Part shown: piece after piece, positions 1 through 4,995 of the stretch | Numbering within the stretch: the first letter of the stretch is position 1 | How the letters are laid out: each line of letters starts with the position of its first letter | Source of the DNA: Syntrophomonadaceae bacterium | GTDB lineage: Bacteria; Bacillota; Syntrophomonadia; Syntrophomonadales; Syntrophomonadaceae | Assembly (NCBI GenBank): GCA_028686565.1 | Contig: JAQUBU010000131.1 | Coordinates: 1-6,532 of the forward strand | Length of the DNA stretch: 6,532 bases | Reading direction: 5' to 3' | Notes under the pieces: generated by a model | Databases searched by the model: none | What the model was told of the DNA's origin: nothing | What the model saw: only the letters and a program-made list of their open reading frames with translations | Translations under genes and position numbers: made by a program

Positions 1-223
1 CTTCGGATATACCAATAATAGTTTGCAGTGCGGTTTCGGTTTTTTCTATAAACCAGGTTCTCTCCAGGAGATCCCGGGGAGGATAACCCACCAAAAAAAG
101 TTCGGGCAAAACCAGCAGGTCGCTTGCCTCCTGGCTGGCCCTCTCCAGATAATCAACAAGCTTTTTCAGATTTCCGTCAATATCTCCAACCACTGGATTC
201 AACTGGGCAATACTTATTTTCAT
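1..223 (-). CDS. nadE: Glutamine-dependent NAD+ synthetase, N-terminal part (runs off the left edge)
   Basis: Reading the minus strand from the ATG at 223-221 gives 74 codons with no stop. The protein starts MKISIAQLNPVVGDI and continues with LLVLPELFLVGYPPRDLLE. This is the nitrilase-type glutaminase domain that begins two-domain NAD+ synthetases; the LPEL...GYPPxDLL block is characteristic of that family. Glu41 in LPE is the expected first member of the Glu-Lys-Cys catalytic triad; the Lys and Cys lie outside the window, as does the C-terminal ATP-dependent synthetase domain. The full enzyme releases ammonia from glutamine and uses it with ATP to convert nicotinate adenine dinucleotide to NAD+ in the cytoplasm. 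An AAAGGA ribosome binding site lies 9 nt upstream of the ATG. The gene is divergent from the asnB remnant, and the RAYT element lies between them, close to the nadE promoter region. The family assignment is firm. That the remainder of the gene is intact cannot be seen. Confidence 0.9.
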   Translation of the reverse strand, partial: MKISIAQLNPVVGDIDGNLKKLVDYLERASQEASDLLVLPELFLVGYPPRDLLERTWFIEKTETALQTIIGISE

Positions 224-283
224 TGCTTAAATTCCTTTCGCGCCTCCAGCAAGTCTTTCCACTATTATCTCAAATTTAAGCAC
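224..283 (-). promoter_or_regulatory. nadE upstream region with a weak extended -10 candidate
   Basis: On the minus strand this short leader holds a TGAGATAAT sequence (about 259-267), which resembles an extended -10 element (TG, one base, then GATAAT), followed by the AAAGGA ribosome binding site of nadE. No convincing -35 hexamer is present. The RAYT-associated palindrome begins at 284, immediately upstream, so any original -35 or regulatory site may have been displaced by the element. The promoter call is tentative. Confidence 0.3.
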
Positions 284-310
284 GTTACACCGGGACGTTC
301 TTCTTGTAAC
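284..310 (-). repeat. Left RAYT-associated palindrome (REP-like)
   Basis: This 27-nt unit begins GTTACA and ends TGTAAC, which are reverse complements and can form a 6-bp stem, around a core containing CCGGGACGTTCTT. It differs from the reverse complement of 1220-1246 at only two adjacent positions in the core. It lies just past the stop codon of the transposase. REP-like hairpins of this kind are the recognition sequences of RAYT enzymes; that this transposase acts on this repeat is inferred from adjacency. Confidence 0.75.
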
Positions 311-315
311 GGCAC

Positions 316-1089
316 TTATGCTCTTTGTACATTCATTGCATTAAGTCCTGTAACTCTGGCTATTTGACGAAGGGTTACCCCTTCACTTGATTTGATTGTT
401 CTAAGTATTGCATTACGCTTTTCTTTTTCCATTCCCTGCAGCTTACCAATTGGTTCGCCATCCATCAAATCCTCAATCTCGGCCTTTACTTCTCCATCGG
501 TCTTTTTACGCTTAATTTCTTCATCAAGACAAATATCTTCGTTTTCTTGCTTCATAAACTCCCGAAATGCTTGAATCGCTTCGATCCGATTCCGATTAAA
601 TATACTTAGGATAAACTCTGTTTCGGTCAATCCTTTGGGATAATCCCTTCCGCCGGTATACGCATGAATGCTGCTCCATCTATACGCTTCCAGTTCCCGT
701 ACTAAACCTGCTTTCACCGGATTGTTGTGTATGTATCGGGCTACGGTCAATAAGTACTTATCGTCTTCAACGCACTCACTGCCATAACGTCCTTGAAATA
801 CATGTCCACTTCGACTGTATTTTTGATTGTACCACTTAGCATAACTCGTCCCAATCCGACTCATGGTGCGAGATACAGTATCCTTGTTTTCTTTCATCAG
901 TAAGTGAACATGGTTGTTCATCAAACAGTATCCGTATAGCCAATATTCTTGATTTCTCTTTTTCTGCGCTAGCGTTTCCAAAAAGCGCAGGCTGTCATCA
1001 TCATCGAAGAAAATGTCTCCGCGATTGATTCCCCGCAAAACTACATGATAAACGCCACTCTCACACCGTAGTCTCGCCTGTCTAACCAC
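316..1089 (-). CDS. REP-associated tyrosine transposase (RAYT; Y1/IS200-like HUH family)
   Basis: The product is about 257 residues from a GTG at 1089. It carries the family start RQARL...SGVYHVVLRGINR, the HUH metal-binding motif in NNHVHLL (His60 and His62), GHVFQGRY (95-102) and YIHNNPVKAGLV, whose Tyr (119) is the likely nucleophile. A C-terminal helix-turn-helix, VTLRQIARVTGL...VQRA, ends where this family normally ends, so the gene looks complete. These enzymes nick and rejoin single-stranded DNA at palindromic repeats. An in-frame ATG at 1107 would add six residues (MCGVFG), but the GTG start aligns with the usual family N-terminus. A perfect TATAAT on the minus strand (1121-1116) would also start the transcript at about 1108-1110, leaving no leader for the ATG. 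The -35 region is poor. Matching inverted palindromes flank the gene. Whether it is still active cannot be judged. Confidence 0.9.
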   Translation of the reverse strand: MVRQARLRCESGVYHVVLRGINRGDIFFDDDDSLRFLETLAQKKRNQEYWLYGYCLMNNHVHLLMKENKDTVSRTMSRIGTSYAKWYNQKYSRSGHVFQGRYGSECVEDDKYLLTVARYIHNNPVKAGLVRELEAYRWSSIHAYTGGRDYPKGLTETEFILSIFNRNRIEAIQAFREFMKQENEDICLDEEIKRKKTDGEVKAEIEDLMDGEPIGKLQGMEKEKRNAILRTIKSSEGVTLRQIARVTGLNAMNVQRA

Positions 1090-1115
1090 ACCAAAAACCC
1101 CACACATTTTTTTCC

Positions 1116-1121
1116 ATTATA
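1116..1121 (-). promoter_or_regulatory. -10 element of the RAYT gene
   Basis: The minus strand reads TATAAT, a perfect -10 hexamer, 27 nt upstream of the preferred GTG start. No good -35 hexamer is found at 16-18 nt upstream; ATGCCT at a 16-nt spacing is the best. A weak promoter would fit the low expression expected of a transposase. Confidence 0.45.
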
Positions 1122-1176
1122 TCGAATCCACTCAAAAAGGCATACCGTTTTTTAGCGGAACTCATTGTTCAAAATT

Positions 1177-1268
1177 CTGTGTAATACTGTTAAGAACGTC
1201 CTGCTGTAACTGATACTGTGTTACATTAAGAACGTCCCGGTGTAACGGTGCCGGTGTAACGGTGTAAC
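1177..1268 (+). repeat. Right RAYT-associated repeat cluster (two tandem copies plus GGTGTAAC units)
   Basis: Two direct copies share CTGTGT, then TTAAGAACGTCC, then TGTAAC. The first (1177-1210) is degenerate. The second (1216-1246) contains the full 27-nt palindrome at 1220-1246, which is the inverted partner of 284-310. Two further GGTGTAAC units end at 1260 and 1268, giving three copies of that octamer in a row. The cluster ends 6 nt before the first usable codon of the asnB remnant, so it marks the breakpoint that removed the asnB N-terminus. Confidence 0.75.
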
Positions 1269-1274
1269 AGGAAA

Positions 1275-2267
1275 TTGGATTTAAGCAGAGAATATAAAAC
1301 CCTGGAGAAAATGAACAACAGCCTGATTGATCGCGGTCCGGACGCGGAAGGAATATATATGTCCCCTGCTGCCGCCCTGGGGCATCGGCGTCTGGTAGTC
1401 GTAGACCCCGCAGGCGGAGTGCAGCCAATGAGCCGGAGCCGCGAAGGCTGTGATTTTACCATAGTTTACAATGGAGAACTATATAATACTGCTGAACTGC
1501 GCCGGGAACTGCTGCTGCGGGGTTATATTTTTGAAAGCCGCAACTCGGATACGGAAGCACTATTGCTGGCCTATATGGAATGGGGCCCGGCCTGTGTAAA
1601 AAAGTTCAACGGTATTTTTGCCTTTGCCATTTGGGATGAAAGCCGTCAAAGGGTCTTTCTAGCCCGTGACCGCCTGGGGGTCAAGCCGCTCTTTTACACT
1701 CAAAAGGGCAGCAGCTTGCTTTTTGCTTCCCAACTTAAATCTCTGCTTGTTCATCCGCTGGTGATTCCAGCCATAGACGGGGAAGGTCTGGCCGAATTGC
1801 TGGTAATGGGTCCTTCCCGCACTCCCGGCCATGGAGTATTGCAGGGTATTAAGGAATTGCGTCCCGGCCACAGTATGCTTTATAGCCGCAGCGGCATGAC
1901 CATAAACCGCTACTGGGCATTGGAAAGTCTTCCTCATGAAGATGACCTGGCGAAAGGTATTTTGCGCCGGGCATTGCGGGGCTTGTTGCCTGAGCAAGTA
2001 CTCACCCGCCCCAAAAGTCCTTATCCCAAAACCCACAACCCCTTATACCAGAGCCTGATGAGGCAGCGGATAAATGATATCCTTTATGATTCTTCATCTC
2101 CTCTGTTGGATATAATAAACCCCGCAGCATTAAGAAAACGGCTTGCGGCTTCACCTAATTTCATGCCTGAACCCTGGTTTGGGCAGCTTATGGGTGATGC
2201 TCAATACCTGGCTTACTTGATTCAGCTCAATAGCTGGCTGAAAAAGTACCGGATACAAATTCGCTAA
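1275..2267 (+). pseudogene. asnB: Asparagine synthetase (glutamine-hydrolysing) remnant, decapitated and internally deleted
   Basis: The 330-codon open frame matches the N-terminal glutamine amidotransferase domain of AsnB (RGPDAEG near 20-26, ALGHRRL 34-40, VYNGELYN 64-71, SDTEALLLAYMEWG 91-104, FNGIFAFAIWD 111-121, ARDRLGVKPLFY 130-141). It then runs to RYWALESLPHEDDL (212-225) and jumps straight to the family C-terminus, KGILRRALRGLLPE (227-240), KSPYPKTHN and PWFGQLM. About 280 residues usual for this roughly 610-residue family are missing, including the SGGLDSS ATP-binding loop. The initial MCGI with the nucleophilic Cys is also absent: the frame opens at a weak TTG without a ribosome binding site, and an in-frame stop lies upstream inside the repeat cluster at 1257-1259. 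The remnant therefore cannot make asparagine or hydrolyse glutamine by the known mechanism. The frame has stayed open, so the damage may be recent, or the internal loss was in frame by chance. Confidence 0.9.
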
Positions 2268-2300
2268 AAAGCCAAGTGCGCGAAAGATTTGCCAATCAGT

Positions 2301-2327
2301 AAAAAGCGGGAAAAAGCCCCGCCTTTA
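2301..2327. terminator. Possible intrinsic terminator after the asnB remnant
   Basis: AAAGCGGG (2303-2310) pairs with CCCGCCTTT (2318-2326) with one bulged C, giving an 8-bp stem over a 7-nt loop, 35 nt after the asnB stop. On the plus strand only three T residues follow, and they are part of the stem. On the minus strand the hairpin is followed by five T residues and would be the better terminator, although no minus-strand gene ends nearby. A bidirectional weak terminator is the best reading. Confidence 0.4.
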
Positions 2328-2349
2328 TGCTCCCGGCATCCACCATATT

Positions 2350-2384
2350 GCCCTGCTCCTCTTAAAGACTATGCGGAACAGGGC
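2350..2384. other. Imperfect stem-loop in the asnB-to-operon spacer
   Basis: GCCCTGCTCC (2350-2359) pairs with GGAACAGGGC (2375-2384) with one C-A mismatch, enclosing a 15-nt loop. A further ACAGGGCAG at 2392-2400 can compete for the left arm. There is no T-tract, so it is not a standard intrinsic terminator. No coding sequence is recognised between 2268 and 2842. Confidence 0.35.
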
Positions 2385-2440
2385 TTAACTGACAGGGCAG
2401 ATTATTAACATTCTGCTTATAGGGAATCTAACCGAAATAT

Positions 2441-2460
2441 AGCAATATCGATATATTGCT
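2441..2460. promoter_or_regulatory. AT-rich palindrome abutting the -35 element (operator candidate)
   Basis: AGCAATAT and ATATTGCT form a perfect 8-bp inverted repeat around a 4-nt centre (CGAT). The palindrome ends at the base just before the TTGATA -35 hexamer of the predicted nitrogen-operon promoter. Its position suits an activator or repressor site. It does not resemble a binding site that I can assign to a named regulator with confidence. Confidence 0.4.
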
Positions 2461-2488
2461 TTGATAAAATACCTGCAAAGTATACAAT
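2461..2488 (+). promoter_or_regulatory. Predicted sigma-A-type promoter of the ANTAR-glnA-glutamate synthase operon
   Basis: TTGATA (2461-2466) and TACAAT (2483-2488) are separated by 16 nt. Both match the housekeeping consensus closely (TTGACA and TATAAT, five of six each). Transcription would start near 2495, giving a leader of almost 350 nt before the regulator gene. This is the best promoter upstream of the operon, and the leader it creates contains the ANTAR-type hairpin and terminator. Confidence 0.65.
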
Positions 2489-2561
2489 ATATCTTTACTC
2501 TGCTACTTGTAAAGAATAAAGCCTGCCATTAGAATATACTTGAAGCTTGGATAAATGATTT

Positions 2562-2601
2562 TTCAGACAATTGGATATAAGGAGCGGGACAAAGGCGTCC
2601 T
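2562..2601 (+). promoter_or_regulatory. ANTAR-type two-hairpin antitermination element in the operon leader
   Basis: The second hairpin is clear: GGGAC (2586-2590), hexaloop AAAGGC (2591-2596), GTCCT (2597-2601). It has A at loop position 1 and G at position 4, the signature recognised by ANTAR domains. A first hairpin is plausible at 2562-2575: TTCA, hexaloop GACAAT, TGGA, with a 10-nt linker to the second, also a normal spacing. Its loop lacks the A1/G4 pattern, so this arm is less certain. The second hairpin shares bases 2591-2601 with the left arm of the terminator, so the two structures exclude each other. In known ANTAR systems, protein binding to the paired hairpins prevents the terminator from forming. 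The first gene downstream encodes an ANTAR protein, which supports autoregulation. Confidence 0.65.
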
Positions 2602-2654
2602 TGAGGTCAAAGTTGCGGGAATATCTGGCGAACTTTATCTCGGGGCGTTTTTTT
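2591..2654 (+). terminator. Leader intrinsic terminator, alternative to the ANTAR hairpin
   Basis: Bases 2596-2614 pair with 2631-2647 through CGTCCT with GGGGCG (including G-U pairs), GAGGT with ATCTC, and AAAGTT with AACTTT. There are two single-base bulges (2602 and 2608) and a 16-nt loop. Seven T residues follow directly (2648-2654), so the signal has the full form of an intrinsic terminator even though no gene ends here. A2591-A2593 and the two following G residues can also pair with the T-tract. It lies about 100 nt inside the leader and about 190 nt before the regulator start, where premature termination would shut off the whole operon. Confidence 0.75.
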
Positions 2655-2842
2655 ATGTCACAAGATAGAGAAATAAATCCTATATAGTCTGGAAACACAA
2701 ATACCTTAAGCTGGATTATTATTCCGGTGCAGGAAGTGTCCTAACCAAGAAAGGATTAGTTTAAATAGATTTTGAAGATCACTAAGACAAAACTGCTGCT
2801 TTTAAACAATTGCTCCGATATCCAGATTCAAGAAGGCAGGTG
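2655..2842 (+). other. Leader segment between the terminator and the regulator gene, no gene recognised
   Basis: This AT-rich 188-nt stretch has no open frame with a ribosome binding site. It contains a small hairpin (CTAACC 2741-2746, loop AAGAAA, GGATTAG 2753-2759 with a bulged A) of unknown meaning. No second clear promoter is seen. The end of the segment carries the AGAAGG ribosome binding site (2831-2836) of the regulator gene. Confidence 0.4.
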
Positions 2843-3409
2843 ATGCTATTGGGCGGGAAGATTATTGTGGCCAGTGCTTCGGTTCCGGAGAAGAATTTGC
2901 TTGTTGACTTATTGCGCCGGGCCGGTCATCAGGTGGTGGCAGAAACCAGCGACATGGGGCATACCTTCAGGCGGGCGCGCTCACTGTTCTGTGACCTGGT
3001 TATAGTAGATGCCAATTTAGAAGGCGGGAAAGGCTTAAAAACGGCCTCAATTATTACTGAAGACCATTTGGCCGCCGTTCTTTTACTGGTAGACAGCGAA
3101 GTTTTTCCCTCGGCCAGAAGCTTTCATTATCTCATAAGACCTATATATTATTATACCTTGATCCCTGCAGTAGAGGCAGCTCTTTTGCACTGGCAAAGGG
3201 AACTGGCTCTTCAGGAGCAGATCAAAAAGCTGGAAGAAAAATTGGAAACCCGCAAGATCCTTGATAAGGCCAAGGGAATTCTCATTGACCGCCTAAAAAT
3301 AAGCGAGAATGATGCCCACCGCTTTATCCAAAAGGAAGCCATGAAAAGCGGCTCGACGCTCAGGCAGATAGCGTATGAGATCATTAAACAGGAACTCCCT
3401 AAAATTTAA
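2843..3409 (+). CDS. ANTAR-domain response regulator (RNA-binding transcription antiterminator)
   Basis: The preferred ATG at 2843 has AGAAGG 6 nt upstream and gives 188 residues, the usual length for CheY-ANTAR proteins; a TTG at 2810 is also in frame but lacks such a site. Residues 5-115 form a receiver-like domain with a possible phosphoacceptor Asp56 in DLVIVDANL. The acidic pair after the first strand is replaced by VASAS (9-13), and the conserved Lys before Pro is Arg99 (YLIRPI), so phosphorylation may not be the signal. A helical linker (about 117-138) leads to the ANTAR domain (about 133-186): RKILDKAKGILIDRLKIS, then AHRFIQKEAM and LRQIAYEII. ANTAR domains bind paired RNA hairpins and block terminators. 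The gene lies 32 nt before glnA and behind a matching leader, so it probably controls its own operon. The input signal is unknown; a glutamine or nitrogen cue through a partner protein is an inference. Confidence 0.9.
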   Translation: MLLGGKIIVASASVPEKNLLVDLLRRAGHQVVAETSDMGHTFRRARSLFCDLVIVDANLEGGKGLKTASIITEDHLAAVLLLVDSEVFPSARSFHYLIRPIYYYTLIPAVEAALLHWQRELALQEQIKKLEEKLETRKILDKAKGILIDRLKISENDAHRFIQKEAMKSGSTLRQIAYEIIKQELPKI

Positions 3410-3424
3410 TATATGGTATAAAAC

Positions 3425-3432
3425 GGAAGGAG
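3425..3432 (+). promoter_or_regulatory. glnA ribosome binding site
   Basis: GGAAGGAG lies 9 nt before the ATG at 3442 but only 3 nt before an in-frame ATG at 3436. The spacing favours 3442 as the true start, giving a protein beginning MTKDKKLEVIEKV. Confidence 0.6.
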
Positions 3433-3441
3433 TGGATGGTT

Positions 3442-4782
3442 ATGACTAAAGACAAGAAACTGGAAGTAATTGAAAAGGTAAAAGCAAATGGAGTTCGTTT
3501 TATCAGGCTTCAATTTACCGATATTATGGGAGTTTTGAAGAATGTAGCTATTCCGGTCAGTCAACTGGATAAGGCTTTGGATGGTGAATTGATGTTTGAC
3601 GGTTCCTCAATATCTGGTTTTGCAGAAATTGAAGAATCGGATATGTATCTGGTTCCTGATCCTGATACTTTCACGGTTTTCCCGTGGCGCCCCAGCAATG
3701 GTGCGGTAGCCAGACTGATTTGTGATGTTTATACCCCGGAGCCTGACAAAAGTCCATTCAACGGCGACCCGCGCACCAATCTCAAACGCTTGATAAAAGA
3801 AGCGGCCGACATGGGTTTTGTTATGAATGCCGGCCCGGAAGGTGAATTCTTCCTCTTCCTGGTTGATGAGAAAGGACAGCCGATTCTCAATACTCAAGAT
3901 ATGGCCGGTTATTTTGACCTGGCACCGGTTGACCTGGGCGAGGATGCAAGACGGGACATGGTCTGCACTCTGGAAGATATGGGTTTTGAGATTGAAGCAT
4001 CTCATCATGAAGTAGCTCCCGGCCAGCATGAAATCGATTTTAAGTACGGCCCTGCCGATAAGATAGCTGATGATATTCAGACTTACAAGCTGGTAGTGCG
4101 CACCATTGCTGAACGCCACGGACTGCATGCTTCCTTTATGGCTAAACCCATAGCCGGTATTAACGGTTCAGGAATGCATACCCATCAGTCTCTCTTCAGC
4201 CCGGATGGCAAAAATGTGTTCTATGATGCTGATAAACCTCACCAGTTAAGTGATATTGCCCGCTGGTACATGGGGGGAATTATGAAGCATGCCCGGGCTT
4301 TGACCGCCATAACAAATCCGACGGTAAATTCCTATAAGCGGCTGGTACCAGGTTATGAGGCACCCGTATATATAGCCTGGTCTGAAAAGAACCGGAGCTG
4401 TCTGGTCCGGGTTCCAGCCAAGCGTGGAGTATCTACTCGTATAGAAGTTCGTCATCCTGACCCCATGTGCAATCCTTATCTGGCTATGGCGGTTATGCTG
4501 GCCGCAGGTCTGGATGGAGTCAAAAACCAGATAGAGCCCCCGGCTCCGATCGATGCCAATATTTATCATATGAGCCCGGCTGACCGTGAAAAGGCTGGGA
4601 TTGCCAGCCTCCCCGGCTCACTTTTGGAAGCTGTCGCGGAACTGGAAAAAGATGAAGTAATTAAAAATGCTCTCGGTCCCCATATTGTAAGCAGATTTGT
4701 AGCAGCCAAGAAAGCTGAATGGGAACGCTACAACATGGAAGTACATCCCTGGGAAATCACCGAGTATATGCGCTCGTTCTAA
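3442..4782 (+). CDS. glnA: Glutamine synthetase, type I (GSI-alpha-like)
   Basis: The 446-residue protein makes glutamine from glutamate, ammonia and ATP in the cytoplasm as a dodecamer. It shows the GSI signatures in order: DGSSISGF (about 53-60), GPEGEFF (131-137, metal-binding Glu residues), HHEVAPGQHEID (188-199), NGSGMHTHQS (241-250, ATP and ammonium site region), NPTVNSYKRLVPGYEAP (292-308), RVPAKRGVSTRIEVRHPDP and the C-terminal EYMRSF. The length and the absence of the GSI-beta insertion and adenylylation-loop sequence point to the alpha form, regulated by feedback and transcription rather than by AMP transfer. The gene follows the ANTAR regulator after 32 nt and would be transcribed from the same promoter, under the leader terminator. 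The downstream amidotransferase and synthase genes complete the GS-GOGAT route. The protein appears intact. Confidence 0.97.
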   Translation: MTKDKKLEVIEKVKANGVRFIRLQFTDIMGVLKNVAIPVSQLDKALDGELMFDGSSISGFAEIEESDMYLVPDPDTFTVFPWRPSNGAVARLICDVYTPEPDKSPFNGDPRTNLKRLIKEAADMGFVMNAGPEGEFFLFLVDEKGQPILNTQDMAGYFDLAPVDLGEDARRDMVCTLEDMGFEIEASHHEVAPGQHEIDFKYGPADKIADDIQTYKLVVRTIAERHGLHASFMAKPIAGINGSGMHTHQSLFSPDGKNVFYDADKPHQLSDIARWYMGGIMKHARALTAITNPTVNSYKRLVPGYEAPVYIAWSEKNRSCLVRVPAKRGVSTRIEVRHPDPMCNPYLAMAVMLAAGLDGVKNQIEPPAPIDANIYHMSPADREKAGIASLPGSLLEAVAELEKDEVIKNALGPHIVSRFVAAKKAEWERYNMEVHPWEITEYMRSF

Positions 4783-4921
4783 TATAACGAGGCGAAAACG
4801 AAAAGTGTCCCCCGTTTTTTTAAGCGTTCGGGTTCCCATTAACAGAACAGGCGTCGGGTTCGCCCCCGCCTCGTTGTCGCAATGTGTTGAAACTGCTCCG
4901 CAGTTTACTCCGATGCTTAAA
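4783..4921 (+). repeat. Operon repeat, copy 1 (between glnA and the amidotransferase gene)
   Basis: Starting one base after the glnA stop, this block shares an ordered series of segments with 6088-6205: TATAACGAG, CGAAAA, a GTCCCCC-type arm, TTAAG, GGG, ATTAACA, AACAG, GGGTT and a 35-nt module beginning GAAACT. The copy is diverged and slightly longer. Its module (4887-4921) contains AAACTGC TCC GCAGTTT, a 7-bp perfect hairpin. AAAACG (4795-4800) can pair with CGTTTT (4813-4818) before a T-run, so it may also act as a weak terminator. The remaining spacer to 4995 holds a partial further module start (AGAAACTG) and the ribosome binding site of the next gene. Confidence 0.7.
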
Positions 4922-4995
4922 GAAACTGTTACCGGCATATTACGCAATGCCAGTCCTAAGATAGGAATATTCGATTTTTGGAGGGAGGGAGCCAG

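Larger units (their letters stand above)
284..1268. mobile_element. RAYT transposase unit with flanking inverted REP-like palindromes
   Basis: A single transposase gene (minus strand) is bounded on the left by a 27-nt palindromic repeat (284-310) and on the right by its inverted counterpart (1220-1246), preceded by a second degenerate copy (1177-1210) and followed by extra GGTGTAAC units to 1268. The two best copies match at 25 of 27 positions in opposite orientation. This is the usual arrangement of a REP-associated tyrosine transposase with its cognate palindromes. There are no long terminal inverted repeats and no obvious target-site duplication, as expected for HUH single-strand transposases. 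The right border abuts the decapitated asnB remnant, suggesting that arrival of the element, or a rearrangement at it, removed the asnB promoter and first codons. The exact ends are inferred from the repeats. Confidence 0.6.

Noticed and set aside
1090..1107. The ATG-started RAYT frame begins MCGVFG, which resembles the MCGI start of class II amidotransferases and could be the missing asnB N-terminus fused to the transposase by an inversion.
   Set aside because: Only six residues match, the strand is opposite to asnB, there is no good ribosome binding site, and the TATAAT at 1116-1121 places the transcript start at this ATG. The family-typical start is the GTG at 1089, so chance is the simpler explanation.
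2492..2515. A 7-bp hairpin (TCTTTAC and GTAAAGA) at the very start of the predicted transcript, considered as the first ANTAR hairpin.
   Set aside because: Its loop is 10 nt rather than 6, and it lies about 70 nt from the clear hexaloop hairpin, too far for a normal pair. It may be a 5'-end stabilising structure.
2495..2698. A 67-codon open frame on the minus strand covering the leader.
   Set aside because: It has no recognisable protein features and lies entirely over the structured leader and terminator, which explain the sequence better.
2741..2759. A hexaloop hairpin with loop AAGAAA in the leader downstream of the terminator, considered as another ANTAR site.
   Set aside because: Loop position 4 is A rather than G, the stem needs a bulge, and no terminator overlaps it.
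4890..4906. The AAACTGC/GCAGTTT hairpin, considered as a terminator separating glnA from the glutamate synthase genes.
   Set aside because: No T-tract follows, and the same hairpin recurs between the amidotransferase and synthase subunit genes, so it is a repeat module rather than an operon boundary.
4618..4947. A 109-codon minus-strand open frame across the glnA 3' end and the following repeat.
   Set aside because: It is antisense to a strongly conserved gene and to repeat DNA and has no family resemblance; it is a shadow frame.
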